DNA of 64,000 nt from Curvibacter sp. CHRR-16 (GTDB lineage Bacteria > Pseudomonadota > Gammaproteobacteria > Burkholderiales > Burkholderiaceae_C): NCBI RefSeq assembly GCF_018474005.1, contig NZ_JAHCSH010000006.1, positions 62,001 through 126,000 of the forward strand. The letters run 5' to 3'. The translations under genes were made by a program, and so were the position numbers. The notes below the pieces were generated by a model. The model made no database searches. It was not told the origin of the DNA and saw only the letters and a program-made list of their open reading frames with translations. Numbering within the stretch: the first letter of the stretch is position 1; every line of letters starts with the position of its first letter. Shown here piece by piece: positions 1-9,278 of the stretch.

Positions 1-188
1 TCCATCTCCATGGGGACATGGGAGCAGCGATTCAGGTAGGCATACACCTTATCGGCATAGCGCACCGCAAAACCAAGGCAAGTCTGGCCACCATACTGCA
101 CATCAAACGGCACCGCCAACCCACTGTTGAGCAAAGCAGAGGATGGGCACAGCGCAATCGACTGCGATTGGAACGGTGCATCCTGCAT
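1..188 (-). CDS. Rieske [2Fe-2S] domain protein, N-terminal part (cut by window edge)
   Basis: The minus strand is open from an ATG at 188 to the window edge, giving about 62 residues. They include the first Rieske iron-ligand box, Cys-Ser-His (CSH) in NRCSHVPMEM, which would bind one iron of a [2Fe-2S] cluster; the second CxxH box must lie outside the window. The preceding text (short N-terminus, then a beta-rich VPFDVQYGGQ stretch) fits small stand-alone Rieske proteins of Burkholderiales. It lies 15 bases after the HAD phosphatase stop on the same strand, so it is probably the third gene of a rluC-phosphatase-Rieske operon. An in-frame GTG just upstream is an alternative start. The electron-transfer partner is unknown. 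Confidence 0.8.
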   Translation of the reverse strand, partial: MQDAPFQSQSIALCPSSALLNSGLAVPFDVQYGGQTCLGFAVRYADKVYAYLNRCSHVPMEM

Positions 189-203
189 GTGCAGCACCTC
201 AAC

Positions 204-869
204 TCAAGCGTTGGTCAGCAGCCACTGGTGCAAATCAGCCACCGAGTGGGCGATGTACAGCGGCTTGAGCGCAGCAAAACCACTGGGCTCATGGGCTCCA
301 TAGCTCACCGCCACGCTGGGACAGCCAGCGTTGAGTGCCAACTGCAAATCATGGGTCGTATCGCCAACCATGAGCAAACGCTCGGGGGTGATATCCAGTT
401 CAGCCATCAGTTCTTGCAGCATCAGCGGGTGGGGCTTGCTGGCGGTTTCGTCCGCGGTGCGCGAGGCGTCAAACACCCCACGCAAGCGCACGCTGTGCAG
501 GGCTTCGTTCAAACCCGAGCGGCTTTTGCCGGTGGCCACGGCCAACAGGTGCTGGCGGTCTTTCAGGTCTTGCAGCATAGGCAGCACGCCATCGAACAAG
601 GTAATGTCGTTCTGGTGCGCCATGTAGTGGAAACGGTAGCGCATGCCCAAATCGGCATGGCGCTCAGGAGGCACATCGGGCGCTGCGTGGGCCAAAGCCT
701 GCATCAACCCCATGCCAATCACATAGGATGCTTGGCTGTCGCTGGGCACGGTGCCGCCCACATCGGCCACGGCCAACTGGATGCAACGGGTAATGATGGC
801 GGTCGAATCGAACAGCGTGCCGTCCCAGTCAAAAGCGATAAGGTCAAATTGGCGCGGGCGTTCGGTCAT
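204..869 (-). CDS. HAD-superfamily phosphatase (phosphoglycolate phosphatase-like)
   Basis: A protein of 221 residues with the HAD core: motif I DWDGTLFDST near the N-terminus with the nucleophile and acid/base aspartates, a motif II region VATGKSRSGL, Lys in SKPHP, and motif IV GDTTHD for Mg2+ binding. The cap between motifs I and II is helical, as in Gph-type phosphatases that remove phosphate from small metabolites such as 2-phosphoglycolate; the true substrate cannot be read. The start MTERP is chosen because its ATG overlaps the rluC stop by four bases (ATGA), indicating translational coupling. The longer upstream reading frame runs through rluC and has no family match. Cytoplasmic. Confidence 0.9.
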   Translation of the reverse strand: MTERPRQFDLIAFDWDGTLFDSTAIITRCIQLAVADVGGTVPSDSQASYVIGMGLMQALAHAAPDVPPERHADLGMRYRFHYMAHQNDITLFDGVLPMLQDLKDRQHLLAVATGKSRSGLNEALHSVRLRGVFDASRTADETASKPHPLMLQELMAELDITPERLLMVGDTTHDLQLALNAGCPSVAVSYGAHEPSGFAALKPLYIAHSVADLHQWLLTNA

Positions 870-1867
870 GGAGTCTCCGGTAGGGATGCGGCGAATTGCT
901 GCAATTCTGGGGCCAAGGGGCACAACAGCTCCATGGCTTGGCCTGTGGTGGGGTGGGTGCAGCGCAAGCGCCACGCATGCAAAAACATGCGCTTGAGGCC
1001 ACCACTCTGGCGTGCCAGCGCTTTATTGAGTTCAAAGTCACCGTATTTGTCATCGCCCGCAATGGGCATGCCTTCGCTGGCCAAGTGCACGCGGATTTGG
1101 TGTGTACGCCCGGTTTTGATGGTCACCTCCAACAAGGTGTAGTCACCCAAGCGTTGGCGAATCTGCACCAGTGTGAGCGATGGCATACCTTCGGGATCGT
1201 CCTTGGCTACCGCCCGCACCCGGCGCTCCCCATCGGGCAACAAATATTTATAGAGCGGTTTGTCCAGCACCTTTTTGTTGGCGGGCCAAGCACCTTTGAC
1301 CAGCGCCAAATAGGTTTTGCCAGTCGAGCGCTGGCGAAATTGGTCCTGCAGGTGGTTCAGGGCACTGCGTTTTTTGGCCACCAACAAAATACCGCTGGTT
1401 TCCCGATCCAAGCGGTGCACCAGCTCCAAGAACTTGGCTTGCGGGCGCGCCATGCGCAACTGCTCAATGACGCCAAAGCTCACACCCGACCCACCGTGCA
1501 CAGCCACACCAGCGGGCTTGTTGACAGCAATGAAGGCGTCGTCTTCAAACAACACATCAAACTGCCGCGCTGGCGCAGCAGCGCTGGCCACCAACGCAGC
1601 CCCTTGGGCCACCTGCTCGGCTTTGGCTTGGGCGCGCTCGGACACGCGCACCGGGGGCACGCGCACTTCGTCGTCCAGCTCCAGACGGGTGTCGGCGCTG
1701 GCACGGCCTTTGTTCACGCGCACCTCACCGCTGCGGATGATGCGGTAGATATGGGTTTTGGGCACGCCTTTGAGTTCGCGCAGCAGGAAGTTATCCAGCC
1801 GCTGGCCGCTGCTGTTTTCATCCACGCGCAATCGGCGCACTGAAGCGGCCCCTATAATGTCTTTCAC
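866..1867 (-). CDS. rluC: 23S rRNA pseudouridine synthase RluC-type
   Basis: A protein of up to 333 residues. It starts with an S4 RNA-binding domain (GQRLDNFLLRELKG, then IYRIIRSGEVRVNKGR), a short linker, and the RluA-family catalytic domain with HRLDRETSG, in which the Asp is the catalytic residue that attacks the uracil. RluC modifies 23S rRNA uridines 955, 2504 and 2580 in E. coli; RluD is the other possibility, but divergent placement next to rne is the classical rluC arrangement. The listed start is GTG at 1867 without a clear ribosome site. An in-frame GTG about ten codons later (VRRLRV) has a purine run upstream and is a real alternative. The gene overlaps the following phosphatase by four bases. 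Confidence 0.93.
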   Translation of the reverse strand: MKDIIGAASVRRLRVDENSSGQRLDNFLLRELKGVPKTHIYRIIRSGEVRVNKGRASADTRLELDDEVRVPPVRVSERAQAKAEQVAQGAALVASAAAPARQFDVLFEDDAFIAVNKPAGVAVHGGSGVSFGVIEQLRMARPQAKFLELVHRLDRETSGILLVAKKRSALNHLQDQFRQRSTGKTYLALVKGAWPANKKVLDKPLYKYLLPDGERRVRAVAKDDPEGMPSLTLVQIRQRLGDYTLLEVTIKTGRTHQIRVHLASEGMPIAGDDKYGDFELNKALARQSGGLKRMFLHAWRLRCTHPTTGQAMELLCPLAPELQQFAASLPETP

Positions 1868-2373
1868 TAGTGTTGCAAGATCAGTGGTTTAAGCGTCTGG
1901 AGTTTAGTCGACGCGCTAGCTGATGCGGCACTGGTGGAGTCGATGCTGCTGCAGGCGCTGCCAGCAAACCCCAAAGGGCCAATTGCCAGGGGTGGCTGAC
2001 CCGCTCGCAGTCAAGCGGACGCATGAAAGCTTTACATAACGGAATACCCCAATTCGCCAGCTTGACTCTGGCGAACGGAATGAAAAACGAGATGCTGGTG
2101 TTGTTCAAATTAATCCTGTGGTGCCTGCACGGCGAGAAGCGCGTGCAAAAAAGCATTTTCAGGCCTGCAACACCCGCTCCATCTGCACTGGCTGCTACAT
2201 TTTTGCTAGCAAAAACCACTGCTTTCAACCTCGTCCACATCCCTGCGCCCCCACTGCTAGGCGCCGCCCTCAGGGTGGCGTGAGCGGTTATTGGCAATTC
2301 CTGCAGCTTTTGTTCGTCGGCCTTGCATCCTGTCGCCCGTAATGGGCTGTTATTTACGTAAGGAATGCAATCC
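1868..2373 (+). promoter_or_regulatory. Long leader and control region between rluC and rne
   Basis: This 506-base gap separates the divergent rluC and rne genes and holds no convincing gene. It contains a perfect stem of eight base pairs, TTCGCCAG (2053-2060) with CTGGCGAA (2068-2075) around a seven-base loop, and a second hairpin at 2262-2280 (arms of nine pairs with one G.T). A TATAAT hexamer at 1853-1858 on the plus strand, inside the first rluC codons, has no good -35 partner. In E. coli rne is autoregulated through stem-loops of a long 5' leader; the layout here suggests the same type of control, but that is inference. A Shine-Dalgarno AAGGA stands at about 2360-2364. Confidence 0.55.
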
Positions 2374-5289
2374 ATGAAACGGATGCTGATCAACGCCACG
2401 CAGGCAGAAGAACGCCGCTTGGCCATTGTGGACGGGCAAAAACTGCTCGACTACGAAATCGAAATCGAAGGACGCGAGCAGCGCAAAGGCAATATCTACA
2501 AAGCCGTCGTCACCCGCGTAGAACCCTCGCTGGAAGCCTGTTTTGTGGATTACGGCGAAGAGCGCCACGGCTTTTTGCCTTTCAAAGAAATCTCCAAGCA
2601 ATACTTCGCCCCTGGCGTAGCGCCTAGCCAAGCACGTATCCAAGACGTCATCAAAGAAGGCCAAGAGCTGCTGGTGCAAGTGGAAAAGGAAGAGCGCGGC
2701 AACAAAGGCGCAGCCCTGACCACTTTTGTGTCTTTGGCTGGCCGCTATGTGGTGCTGATGCCCAACAACCCCCGCGGTGGTGGCGTATCGCGCCGCATCG
2801 AAGGTGATGACCGGGCCGAACTGAAAGAAGCCCTCGATCAGCTCGAATACCCCAACGGCATGTCCATCATTGCGCGCACCGCCGGCATTGGCCGCAGCGC
2901 ACCCGAACTGCAATGGGACTTGAACTACCTGCTCAAGCTCTGGAGCGCCATTGACGGTGCCGCCAAAGGCTCCAAAGGTGCCTTCCTGATCTACCAAGAA
3001 TCGAGTTTGGTGATCCGCGCCATTCGCGATTACTTCAACAGCGACATCGGCGACATCCTGATCGACACCGACGACGTGTACGAGCAAGCGCACCAATTCA
3101 TGGCCCACGTCATGCCCGAACACGTGGCCAAGGTCAAGCGCTACCGCGACGACGCGCCGCTGTTTAGCCGTTTCCAGATCGAGCACCAAATCGAATCGGC
3201 CTACGCCCGTACCGTGCAACTGCCCTCGGGCGGTGCCATCGTGATCGACCACACCGAAGCGCTGGTATCCATCGACGTCAACTCAGCGCGAGCCATCAAG
3301 GGCGGCGATATCGAAGAAACCGCCACCCGCACCAACTTAGAAGCGGCTGACGAAGTGGCCCGCCAAGCACGCCTGCGCGACTTGGGCGGCCTGATCGTGA
3401 TCGACTTCATCGATATGGAAGAGAGCAAAAACCGCCGCGAAGTGGAAAACCGCCTGCGCGACGCGCTGCGCCAAGACCGTGCCCGCGTGCAGTTTGGCTC
3501 TATCTCCAAGTTTGGCCTCATGGAAATGAGCCGCCAACGCCTGCGCCCCGCACTGGCCGAAGGCGCATCCTGCCCCTGCCCCCGTTGCGGCGGCTCTGGA
3601 CACATCCGCGACACCGAAAGCTCCGCACTGCAGATCCTGCGCGTCATCCAAGAGGAATCTCTCAAGGACAACACCGCTTGCGTGCAAGTGCAAGTGCCGG
3701 TGGAAGTGGCCAGCTTCCTGCTCAATGAAAAGCGCAACGAGATCACCAAAATCGAACTCAAGCAGCGCATCAGCGTGCTGATGGTGCCCAACAAGTCGCT
3801 CGAGACTCCCAACTACAAGCTCGAACGCCTCAAGCACGACGACCCCCGTTTGGACCACTTGGAAGCCAGCTACCAACTGGCCGAAGTGGTGGAAGACCCC
3901 ACCACCGTCACCCGCCGCTCCCAAGAGCCCACCAACAAACAAACCCCAGTGATCAAGGGCGTGCTGCCGGACGCACCCGCACCCGTGGTGCCAGTTGCGC
4001 CCGTTGCAGCCAAAACTGCCTCCAACAAGCCTGCAGCCCCCGCTGCGGCACCTGCCAGCGCCACAAGCAGCGGCGGGTTCTTTGGCTGGATCAAAAAGCT
4101 GCTCGGCCTTGAAGCCGCACCAGCCCCTGCCACCACACCAGCCAAACCCGTTGGCAAAGACGGCAAGGATGGCCAGCGCGGCCCACGCGATGCCCGTGGC
4201 GAACGCAGTGAACGCAATGGCCGTGGTGAGCGCAAAAACAGCGAGCACGGTGAACGTGGTCGCAACGGACGTGATAGCCGCGATGGCCAACGCCCAGCAC
4301 GCGACGGCCAAGCCGACGCCACCAGCGACACCCGCCCAGAAGGCCGCAATCCACGCGCCCAAAACGGCAATGCCAACCGCCCCGAACGTGGCGAACGCGC
4401 AGACCGTGGCGAGCGCAATGATCGCGGCCCACGTCCCCCCAAGGGAGAGCGTGGTGAACAGCGGCCCGATACACGTGCCGAAACACGCACAGACACGCGT
4501 GCAGAAATCACACCTACAGCGCCAAACCAAGAAGTCGGTGTACCCGAGGCACGCAGCGAACGCCCCGCGCGTGGTGAACGTGGCCGCAATGGCCGTGGCG
4601 ACCGTGGTGAACGCGCCCCACGCCGCGAGGAAGCAGCCCCCGCCGAAGCTGTGGTGGACAACACCGCCGTAGAAGCCAATGCTGCACAAACCATGGCCGT
4701 AGCGCCCGAAGGTGAAGGCCACAGCCCCGTGCTGGAAGGCAACCGCGAACCCCGCCGCAGCCGTGACCGTTATGGCCGCCGCCGTGGCGACCGTGGCGCC
4801 CGTGGCGAGCGCACTAGCGATGCAGTAGATGCTACAGAAACAGGAGCAGATGCAGCTTATTCCACGGGCTCTGCAGCCGAATTGACTACACAGAGCACAG
4901 AGACAACACCTGCTGCAGCCCCCCAAGCGACGGCACCTGTGTCAGCCCCTGCCGTGCCTGCTGCTCCAGCGCTAGCCCCCGCGCCCGTGGAGACTGCCCC
5001 TGTGGTAGCAAGCGCAGCAACAGTGCCCGCAGCACCCCTGCCTGTAGTGAGCCGCTACACACTGCCAGTGACTGATCTGCAAGGCATTGCCCAAGCCTCT
5101 GGCTTGGAGTGGGTGAACTCCGACGCCGCCAAGGTAGCTGCTGTGCAAGCTGCCATCGCTGCCGAGCCTAAGCCGGTGCACGTACCGCGTGAGCGGCCCC
5201 CGGTCGTAGAGCTGGACGAAGGTCCGCTGGTGCTGGTGGAAACACGCAAAGACCTGCGCAACCTGCAACTGCCTTTTGACCAGGTTTGA
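2374..5289 (+). CDS. rne: Ribonuclease E
   Basis: A protein of 971 residues that cleaves single-stranded RNA in mRNA decay and in rRNA/tRNA maturation. The catalytic half is complete: N-terminus [11 protein letters not shown]1 domain (about 35-125), the 5' sensor region, the DNase I-like core with Asp301 ([12 protein letters not shown]) and Asp344 (VIDFIDM) for Mg2+, and the zinc-link cysteines Cys402 and Cys405. The C-terminal half is low in complexity and rich in Arg, Gly and Ala-Pro, typical of the degradosome scaffold. Residues 569-579 ([11 protein letters not shown]) form an amphipathic helix like the membrane-targeting segment of E. coli RNase E. A conserved tail [11 protein letters not shown] closes the protein. 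ATG 2374 is preferred to the ATG at 2365, which lies too close to the ribosome site. Confidence 0.97.
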   Translation: MKRMLINATQAEERRLAIVDGQKLLDYEIEIEGREQRKGNIYKAVVTRVEPSLEACFVDYGEERHGFLPFKEISKQYFAPGVAPSQARIQDVIKEGQELLVQVEKEERGNKGAALTTFVSLAGRYVVLMPNNPRGGGVSRRIEGDDRAELKEALDQLEYPNGMSIIARTAGIGRSAPELQWDLNYLLKLWSAIDGAAKGSKGAFLIYQESSLVIRAIRDYFNSDIGDILIDTDDVYEQAHQFMAHVMPEHVAKVKRYRDDAPLFSRFQIEHQIESAYARTVQLPSGGAIVIDHTEALVSIDVNSARAIKGGDIEETATRTNLEAADEVARQARLRDLGGLIVIDFIDMEESKNRREVENRLRDALRQDRARVQFGSISKFGLMEMSRQRLRPALAEGASCPCPRCGGSGHIRDTESSALQILRVIQEESLKDNTACVQVQVPVEVASFLLNEKRNEITKIELKQRISVLMVPNKSLETPNYKLERLKHDDPRLDHLEASYQLAEVVEDPTTVTRRSQEPTNKQTPVIKGVLPDAPAPVVPVAPVAAKTASNKPAAPAAAPASATSSGGFFGWIKKLLGLEAAPAPATTPAKPVGKDGKDGQRGPRDARGERSERNGRGERKNSEHGERGRNGRDSRDGQRPARDGQADATSDTRPEGRNPRAQNGNANRPERGERADRGERNDRGPRPPKGERGEQRPDTRAETRTDTRAEITPTAPNQEVGVPEARSERPARGERGRNGRGDRGERAPRREEAAPAEAVVDNTAVEANAAQTMAVAPEGEGHSPVLEGNREPRRSRDRYGRRRGDRGARGERTSDAVDATETGADAAYSTGSAAELTTQSTETTPAAAPQATAPVSAPAVPAAPALAPAPVETAPVVASAATVPAAPLPVVSRYTLPVTDLQGIAQASGLEWVNSDAAKVAAVQAAIAAEPKPVHVPRERPPVVELDEGPLVLVETRKDLRNLQLPFDQV

Positions 5290-5306
5290 TCACCTGCAAG
5301 ACCAGC

Positions 5307-5335
5307 AAAAAGCCGACCCAAGGGTCGGCTTTTTT
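5307..5335 (+). terminator. Rho-independent terminator of rne
   Basis: AAAAAGCCGACCC pairs with GGGTCGGCTTTTT across a three-base loop, followed by a T run. It starts 17 bases after the rne stop. The A tract at its 5' side makes it potentially bidirectional, so it could also insulate against read-through from the minus-strand GGDEF gene that ends at 5342. Confidence 0.9.
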
Positions 5336-5341
5336 GTGGGC

Positions 5342-6415
5342 CTAAAACAAATCCACCCCACCACGGCGCGGTTGACCGGGCTTGATACCCCGGCTGACCA
5401 ACTCAGCATGGTGGTGAATTTGGTTGCCGCCATGCTGACGACCATACTCCATGGCATCCTCGGTGCGCTCCAGCGCAGCAGCTGGCGAGTCATCGGGCGT
5501 GACGCGGGTGTAGCCCGCCGAAATGGTGATGTTCTCCACCTGCGGGAATGTGAACTTCTCCACATTGGCACGCAAACGCTCAAAAGCGGCGTGCACCAAG
5601 GCATCTTGCGGGCAGTGCATGAGCACGGCAAACTGATCCCCACCCAAGCGGTACAGGCGGTCATAGGCTCGGAAAGTGTTGCCCAAAATACGGGCAATGA
5701 GCAGCAGCACCTCTTCGGCCAGCAAATGGCCATGCTGCTCGGACACTTTGCTAAAGCCATCGACCCGCAAGGTGCCCAACCAATAGTTGGGCGGCACGCG
5801 GTGGCGTCGCTCTTGCTGCGGCTCCAGCGTGGACTGCAATTGGGCCAAGCCCGTGGGTTTGACACCCAACTCGTCGAGCACCGCTTTGTAAAACGTGTCA
5901 TCCAGTGCTTGGCGGTTGAGCAAGCCGGTCAATCCATCGCGGTCGCTGTAGGCCAACAACTGGTACATGCTGCGAAAAACGTGGCGTAGCTGGTGCACCA
6001 AGTGCAATTCGTCTGCGGGAACCAGCGCATCGGTGTGCAACTCCAGCACACCGAGCTCTTCGTCGGGGTTGGGAGCAAACAGAGGCATGTAGGTAATGCG
6101 GGGACCGTCTTCTCCCGCCCAGGCCACCGTATGCTCGGCATTTGTTTCCAGCGCCCGCAAACGGTCACCATGCTCTTCCAGCAAGGGCAACTGCTCAAAA
6201 TCCACACGCAGTGGATCGACCACCTTGCCACCGCCACGCACGTCCAACGAAGCCACTTCCAGCCATCGTCGGGAGCCATCCTCGCTGAGTACACGGCTCA
6301 CAACCACGCGCTCAATAGGCAGCAAATCCACTACGGCTTTGCAAAGCGTTAGTTCCAAATGATCCCGATCGCGGTGATCGGTGAGGAAAATGAGGTGTTC
6401 GGTCAAGGTAGGCAT
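5342..6415 (-). CDS. GGDEF-domain protein with degenerate active site (possible c-di-GMP receptor)
   Basis: A protein of 357 residues: a GAF-like N-terminal region (about 1-150) and a GGDEF domain starting at SDRDGLTGLLNR. The signature is GGDQF (258-262), not GGDEF. The upstream metal site that normally reads D-x-D-x-F-K reads R-V-D-G-F-S (217-222), so the first metal-binding Asp is replaced by Arg, and the guanine-contacting N and D of the next motif are Ser and Glu. Diguanylate cyclase activity is therefore unlikely. An RxxD motif (RAYD, 249-252) sits exactly five residues before the signature, the usual place of the c-di-GMP inhibitory site. The start MPTLTEHL is chosen because the text upstream is not protein-like. 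It lies downstream of hemY on the same strand. Confidence 0.85.
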   Translation of the reverse strand: MPTLTEHLIFLTDHRDRDHLELTLCKAVVDLLPIERVVVSRVLSEDGSRRWLEVASLDVRGGGKVVDPLRVDFEQLPLLEEHGDRLRALETNAEHTVAWAGEDGPRITYMPLFAPNPDEELGVLELHTDALVPADELHLVHQLRHVFRSMYQLLAYSDRDGLTGLLNRQALDDTFYKAVLDELGVKPTGLAQLQSTLEPQQERRHRVPPNYWLGTLRVDGFSKVSEQHGHLLAEEVLLLIARILGNTFRAYDRLYRLGGDQFAVLMHCPQDALVHAAFERLRANVEKFTFPQVENITISAGYTRVTPDDSPAAALERTEDAMEYGRQHGGNQIHHHAELVSRGIKPGQPRRGGVDLF

Positions 6416-6477
6416 GCAGCCATGATAGTCCTGCAAGCCCAATTCGTCACCCCGGGTGCTGCCCGGGGGGCCAAAGA

Positions 6478-7800
6478 TCAATGCCCGCTGCGGGCAGCTT
6501 CGCGGTAGGCCTGCTGGGCTGCGGCCATGTCTTGGCGTTGCTCGGCCAATTCGGCCAAGGTGTTCCAAGCGTGGCGGCGCAAAGTGCTGTCCTTGAGGCC
6601 ATGCAAAGACTGGCGGATCAGCTGCTGGGCCTTGCCCCACAGTGCCAAACGCATGCACACCATGCCCGCTAAATACTGCCACAGCGGATCGCCGGGGTTG
6701 GCCATTTGCACCTGCTCCACGCGCTGCAGCCATTGTTTGTCCAAGCCATCGGTCTCGCTATCGGCTTCTTGGCCAAATGAACGCTCGACCAATCGCACCA
6801 ACTGCACCCGGTGACTCAAAGGAAAACCACCCTGTACAGCGCTCTGCGCTTGGATTGCTTGCTCCCAAATTGGTAGCAAACACTGGCGAACCCAGGCTGC
6901 AGGCATACCCACCACCAGTCCACGCTCAGCAGCCTGAAAGGCGACATCGGGAATGGTTTTCTCACCACTGGTCAGTTGCTCCCATGCACGCTCCAGTTGC
7001 ACCGTGTCGTAGGCGTGGCGCAGCAGTTCGAGCACCAAACCACGCACAATGCCCGTGGCCGCCACACTGGAGAAAGCACGGTGCTTATTGAGCAAGCGCA
7101 CCGCCTCCAGCGCCTGCTGGATTTCTCCACCTTGGCGGGCCGCTTTGAACTTGAGGCGCAATGCCAGCGTGCGGCGGGCGGCCCCCAAAGGCAATTTGTC
7201 CAACCAGTCCAGCGATGCACGGGCATCACGGTTTTCAAAAGCCCAGCGGGAGGCCCGCAAAATCGTGCCCTCTTGCAAGTCCTGCGACCCCAAACCCTCA
7301 TTGCGCTGCTGGGCATGCTGCAAATGCTGCTCGCGTCGCGTGTGGTCTTGCACGGCGTGCGCGCTCTCGGCGGCAATCAGGTGCGCCACGATGGCCAAGC
7401 GGGGCCAATCAGCGCTGGGGGTATCGCCATCGACGGCACCATGGTTACGGGCCACCTCTTCCAACTCCACCACGCGCTCTGCGGCTTTGCGGGCACGCAC
7501 AAAGCGACCAGCGATCAGGTACTGCAAAGCATCCAGCAAATCGGCCAGCATGGCGCGCTCACGCTGCAGCGCGCGCCAGCGCCGGGCCTGCTGGGGCAAG
7601 CCCCCCACCCAGCCCATCACACTGAGCAGCACATGCACCACGACAAAGGCCAAAAGCAAGGCCACGATGACGAGGTTGAGCGACAAATCCACCCGGTAGG
7701 GTGGCCAGTACACGGTCACAGTGCCGGGGTTGCTCCCAACCAGCACGGCCAAGCTGACAGCTACGGCAAAAAGCACCAAAAACCAAACTGCTGCACGCAT
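6478..7800 (-). CDS. hemY: HemY, TPR-containing inner-membrane protein of the haem pathway
   Basis: A protein of 440 residues (from ATG 7800) with a hydrophobic N-terminal segment (about 3-20) and a second one (about 43-65), then a long helical region of tetratricopeptide-like repeats ending with LAELAEQRQDMAAAQQAYREAA. This is the HemY family that follows hemX in proteobacterial haem operons; its exact role in protoporphyrin metabolism is unsettled, and it is not protoporphyrinogen oxidase. An in-frame GTG at 7806 overlaps the hemX stop as GTGA and may be the real coupled start. It is separated from hemCD by a foreign insert. Confidence 0.9.
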   Translation of the reverse strand: MRAAVWFLVLFAVAVSLAVLVGSNPGTVTVYWPPYRVDLSLNLVIVALLLAFVVVHVLLSVMGWVGGLPQQARRWRALQRERAMLADLLDALQYLIAGRFVRARKAAERVVELEEVARNHGAVDGDTPSADWPRLAIVAHLIAAESAHAVQDHTRREQHLQHAQQRNEGLGSQDLQEGTILRASRWAFENRDARASLDWLDKLPLGAARRTLALRLKFKAARQGGEIQQALEAVRLLNKHRAFSSVAATGIVRGLVLELLRHAYDTVQLERAWEQLTSGEKTIPDVAFQAAERGLVVGMPAAWVRQCLLPIWEQAIQAQSAVQGGFPLSHRVQLVRLVERSFGQEADSETDGLDKQWLQRVEQVQMANPGDPLWQYLAGMVCMRLALWGKAQQLIRQSLHGLKDSTLRRHAWNTLAELAEQRQDMAAAQQAYREAARSGH

Positions 7801-7802
7801 AG

Positions 7803-8942
7803 TCACCGCCCCGCCGCTGCGGTGGCCAAAGCCGCCAAAGTGTTATCGACACGCGGCAACTGCAGGGTGCGCGCTTGGGCTTGCAACTGTTGCAAGGCAT
7901 CGCGTGCCAGTTGGCTCTTGCGGGCATTGGCATCGAAATAGCGCTGCAGCATGGTGGCTGCCAGCGCCAAATCCGTGCGCACCACCTCGTTTTGGCGTGA
8001 CAACAAGCCCAAGCGGGCATTGAGCAAGCGCAGCTTGAGGTTTTCGCGCACAAAGTAGGCTTGCTCGGGTGCCAACAGAGCGGCCTCGGGCGCATCAATG
8101 CGGCTCACCCGCACCAGCGCCTGCAACTGGCCTTGCAGCTCTTGCCACACACCTTGCCACCACTGACTAGAAGGGAACTCGGCACTGGCCGCAGCGCGCG
8201 CGCCCTTGGCGGACTTGGCCGTTGTGGCGGGCGCTGCATTGGTAGCGTTAGCTGTGTTGGCGCTGGCTGCCAACGCATTGGCTACGGGCAGCTCATCGAC
8301 CAGCAGCACCAGCTCGTCCAGCTTGACCAAGAGCGTGGGCAAATCGGCGTAGTTGGCCGAGCGGATCTGGTCCAAATCCTTGGCCACCGCGCGCTGCACC
8401 GGAGCCAAGCGCGGCTGGGAGAGGCGGTTCAGGCGCTGCGCGGCCGACTGCAAGCTGGCCACGAGGGGATCCACACTGCCCGTCAGCTGGGCTTGCTGCA
8501 TGGCAAAGCGCACCGCCGCTTCGATGTCCACCACTAGGTTTTCATCGCGTGAGCGCGACAGGCTTTGCATCAACTCTTCTAGCTGGCTGCGCTGCAGCGC
8601 AGCCTCGGCCAAGCGGCTCTCGGCCAAGGCGAGTTTGGAGGCCGTATCGAGCACCATGTCTTGCGCTTGCTTGGCCTGCAGGCGGGCCTGGCTGGCCTGC
8701 TCTAGTGCCGCCGTGGTTTGCTGCTGCCACTGGGTTTGCCATGCGCCAATCTTGGCCCACAAGCCCACGCCCAAACCAAGGCTGGCCACCACGCCCAGCG
8801 TCATCCACGTGCTGGGCCGCACCGAGCGAATCACCTGCAAGCGCTTGCGGCGCGGGACCTCGGGTGCAGCGGGTGGCGAAGCAGGCGCAGCGGCCTGCGC
8901 TGGGGACGTGACAGCGGGGGATTCATCGGGGCTTGTGCTCAT
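7803..8942 (-). CDS. hemX: HemX-family protein (uroporphyrinogen-III C-methyltransferase-like annotation)
   Basis: A protein of 379 residues. A Pro/Ala-rich cytoplasmic N-terminus is followed by one membrane segment (about 46-62, TWMTLGVVASLGLGVG), then a coiled-coil stretch rich in Gln, Ala and Leu, and the conserved HemX domain ending in LLNARLGLLSRQ and a C-terminal helix. Members are often labelled uroporphyrin-III methyltransferase, but no SAM-binding site is visible. The start MSTSPDES is chosen because the upstream extension is not conserved-looking. It is coupled to hemY. Normally hemX follows hemD directly; here about 2.4 kb intervenes, so it needs its own promoter (see 9016-9043). 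Confidence 0.88.
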   Translation of the reverse strand: MSTSPDESPAVTSPAQAAAPASPPAAPEVPRRKRLQVIRSVRPSTWMTLGVVASLGLGVGLWAKIGAWQTQWQQQTTAALEQASQARLQAKQAQDMVLDTASKLALAESRLAEAALQRSQLEELMQSLSRSRDENLVVDIEAAVRFAMQQAQLTGSVDPLVASLQSAAQRLNRLSQPRLAPVQRAVAKDLDQIRSANYADLPTLLVKLDELVLLVDELPVANALAASANTANATNAAPATTAKSAKGARAAASAEFPSSQWWQGVWQELQGQLQALVRVSRIDAPEAALLAPEQAYFVRENLKLRLLNARLGLLSRQNEVVRTDLALAATMLQRYFDANARKSQLARDALQQLQAQARTLQLPRVDNTLAALATAAAGR

Positions 8943-9015
8943 GCGTTTGATTCTAGCCCTGCCACAGGAGCGGCACGACTTGCTGCGGCAGTGGTGAAGC
9001 TGTTGGGCTCGTACT

Positions 9016-9043
9016 CTTATAGTCTGTTGCAACAGCTTGTAAA
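9016..9043 (-). promoter_or_regulatory. Candidate sigma70 promoter of hemXY with a palindrome in the spacer
   Basis: On the minus strand TTTACA (9043-9038) and TATAAG (9021-9016) are separated by 16 bases, a good -35/-10 pair pointing to hemX, whose start is 74 bases downstream. The spacer contains the perfect 12-base palindrome CTGTTGCAACAG (9024-9035). A regulator bound there would cover the promoter. The rest of 8943-9108 shows nothing else recognisable. Confidence 0.5.
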
Positions 9044-9108
9044 GAGCTGCCGCAAGCGGGCTGAAGCTGTTGTCCAGTGTGGGGCGTTGAGTACCAAAGA
9101 GGATGGAT

Positions 9109-9195
9109 ATGAAACGAAGCAAACAAAAAACGACGCGCGGGCTTGCGCGGGCGATCAAGGCTGCAAACGACACGCAATGGAAGGACGCAGCATGA
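9109..9195 (+). pseudogene. Short ORF sharing its C-terminus with the 81-residue protein at 10022 (gene remnant)
   Basis: An ATG at 9109 opens a 28-codon frame ending in AIKAANDTQWKDAA. The last 15 codons are 39/45 identical in DNA to the end of the gene at 10022-10267 (IKIANDTQWKGAA). In both places the TGA stop is preceded by GCAGC and overlaps an ATG of the next frame (ATGA). I read it as the surviving 3' end of a second copy of that gene. Whether it is translated is unknown. Confidence 0.5.
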
Positions 9196-9278
9196 GTGCA
9201 ATGAATCATCAAAACATCCCGGCGCTTAATGAGACTGGTGGGTCATCGACTGGCAGCGACCTTGCGAAAAAGCACTTT

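Noticed and set aside
3337-4926. Large antisense frames opposite rne, and similar ones opposite ppc, spoT, purH and the ISP gene
   Set aside because: They follow the codon pattern of the real G+C-rich genes on the other strand and contain no recognisable motifs or ribosome sites.
6450-6468. Perfect CCCCGGG/CCCGGGG hairpin after hemY
   Set aside because: No U tract follows on either strand, so I do not call it a terminator; it could be a stability element.
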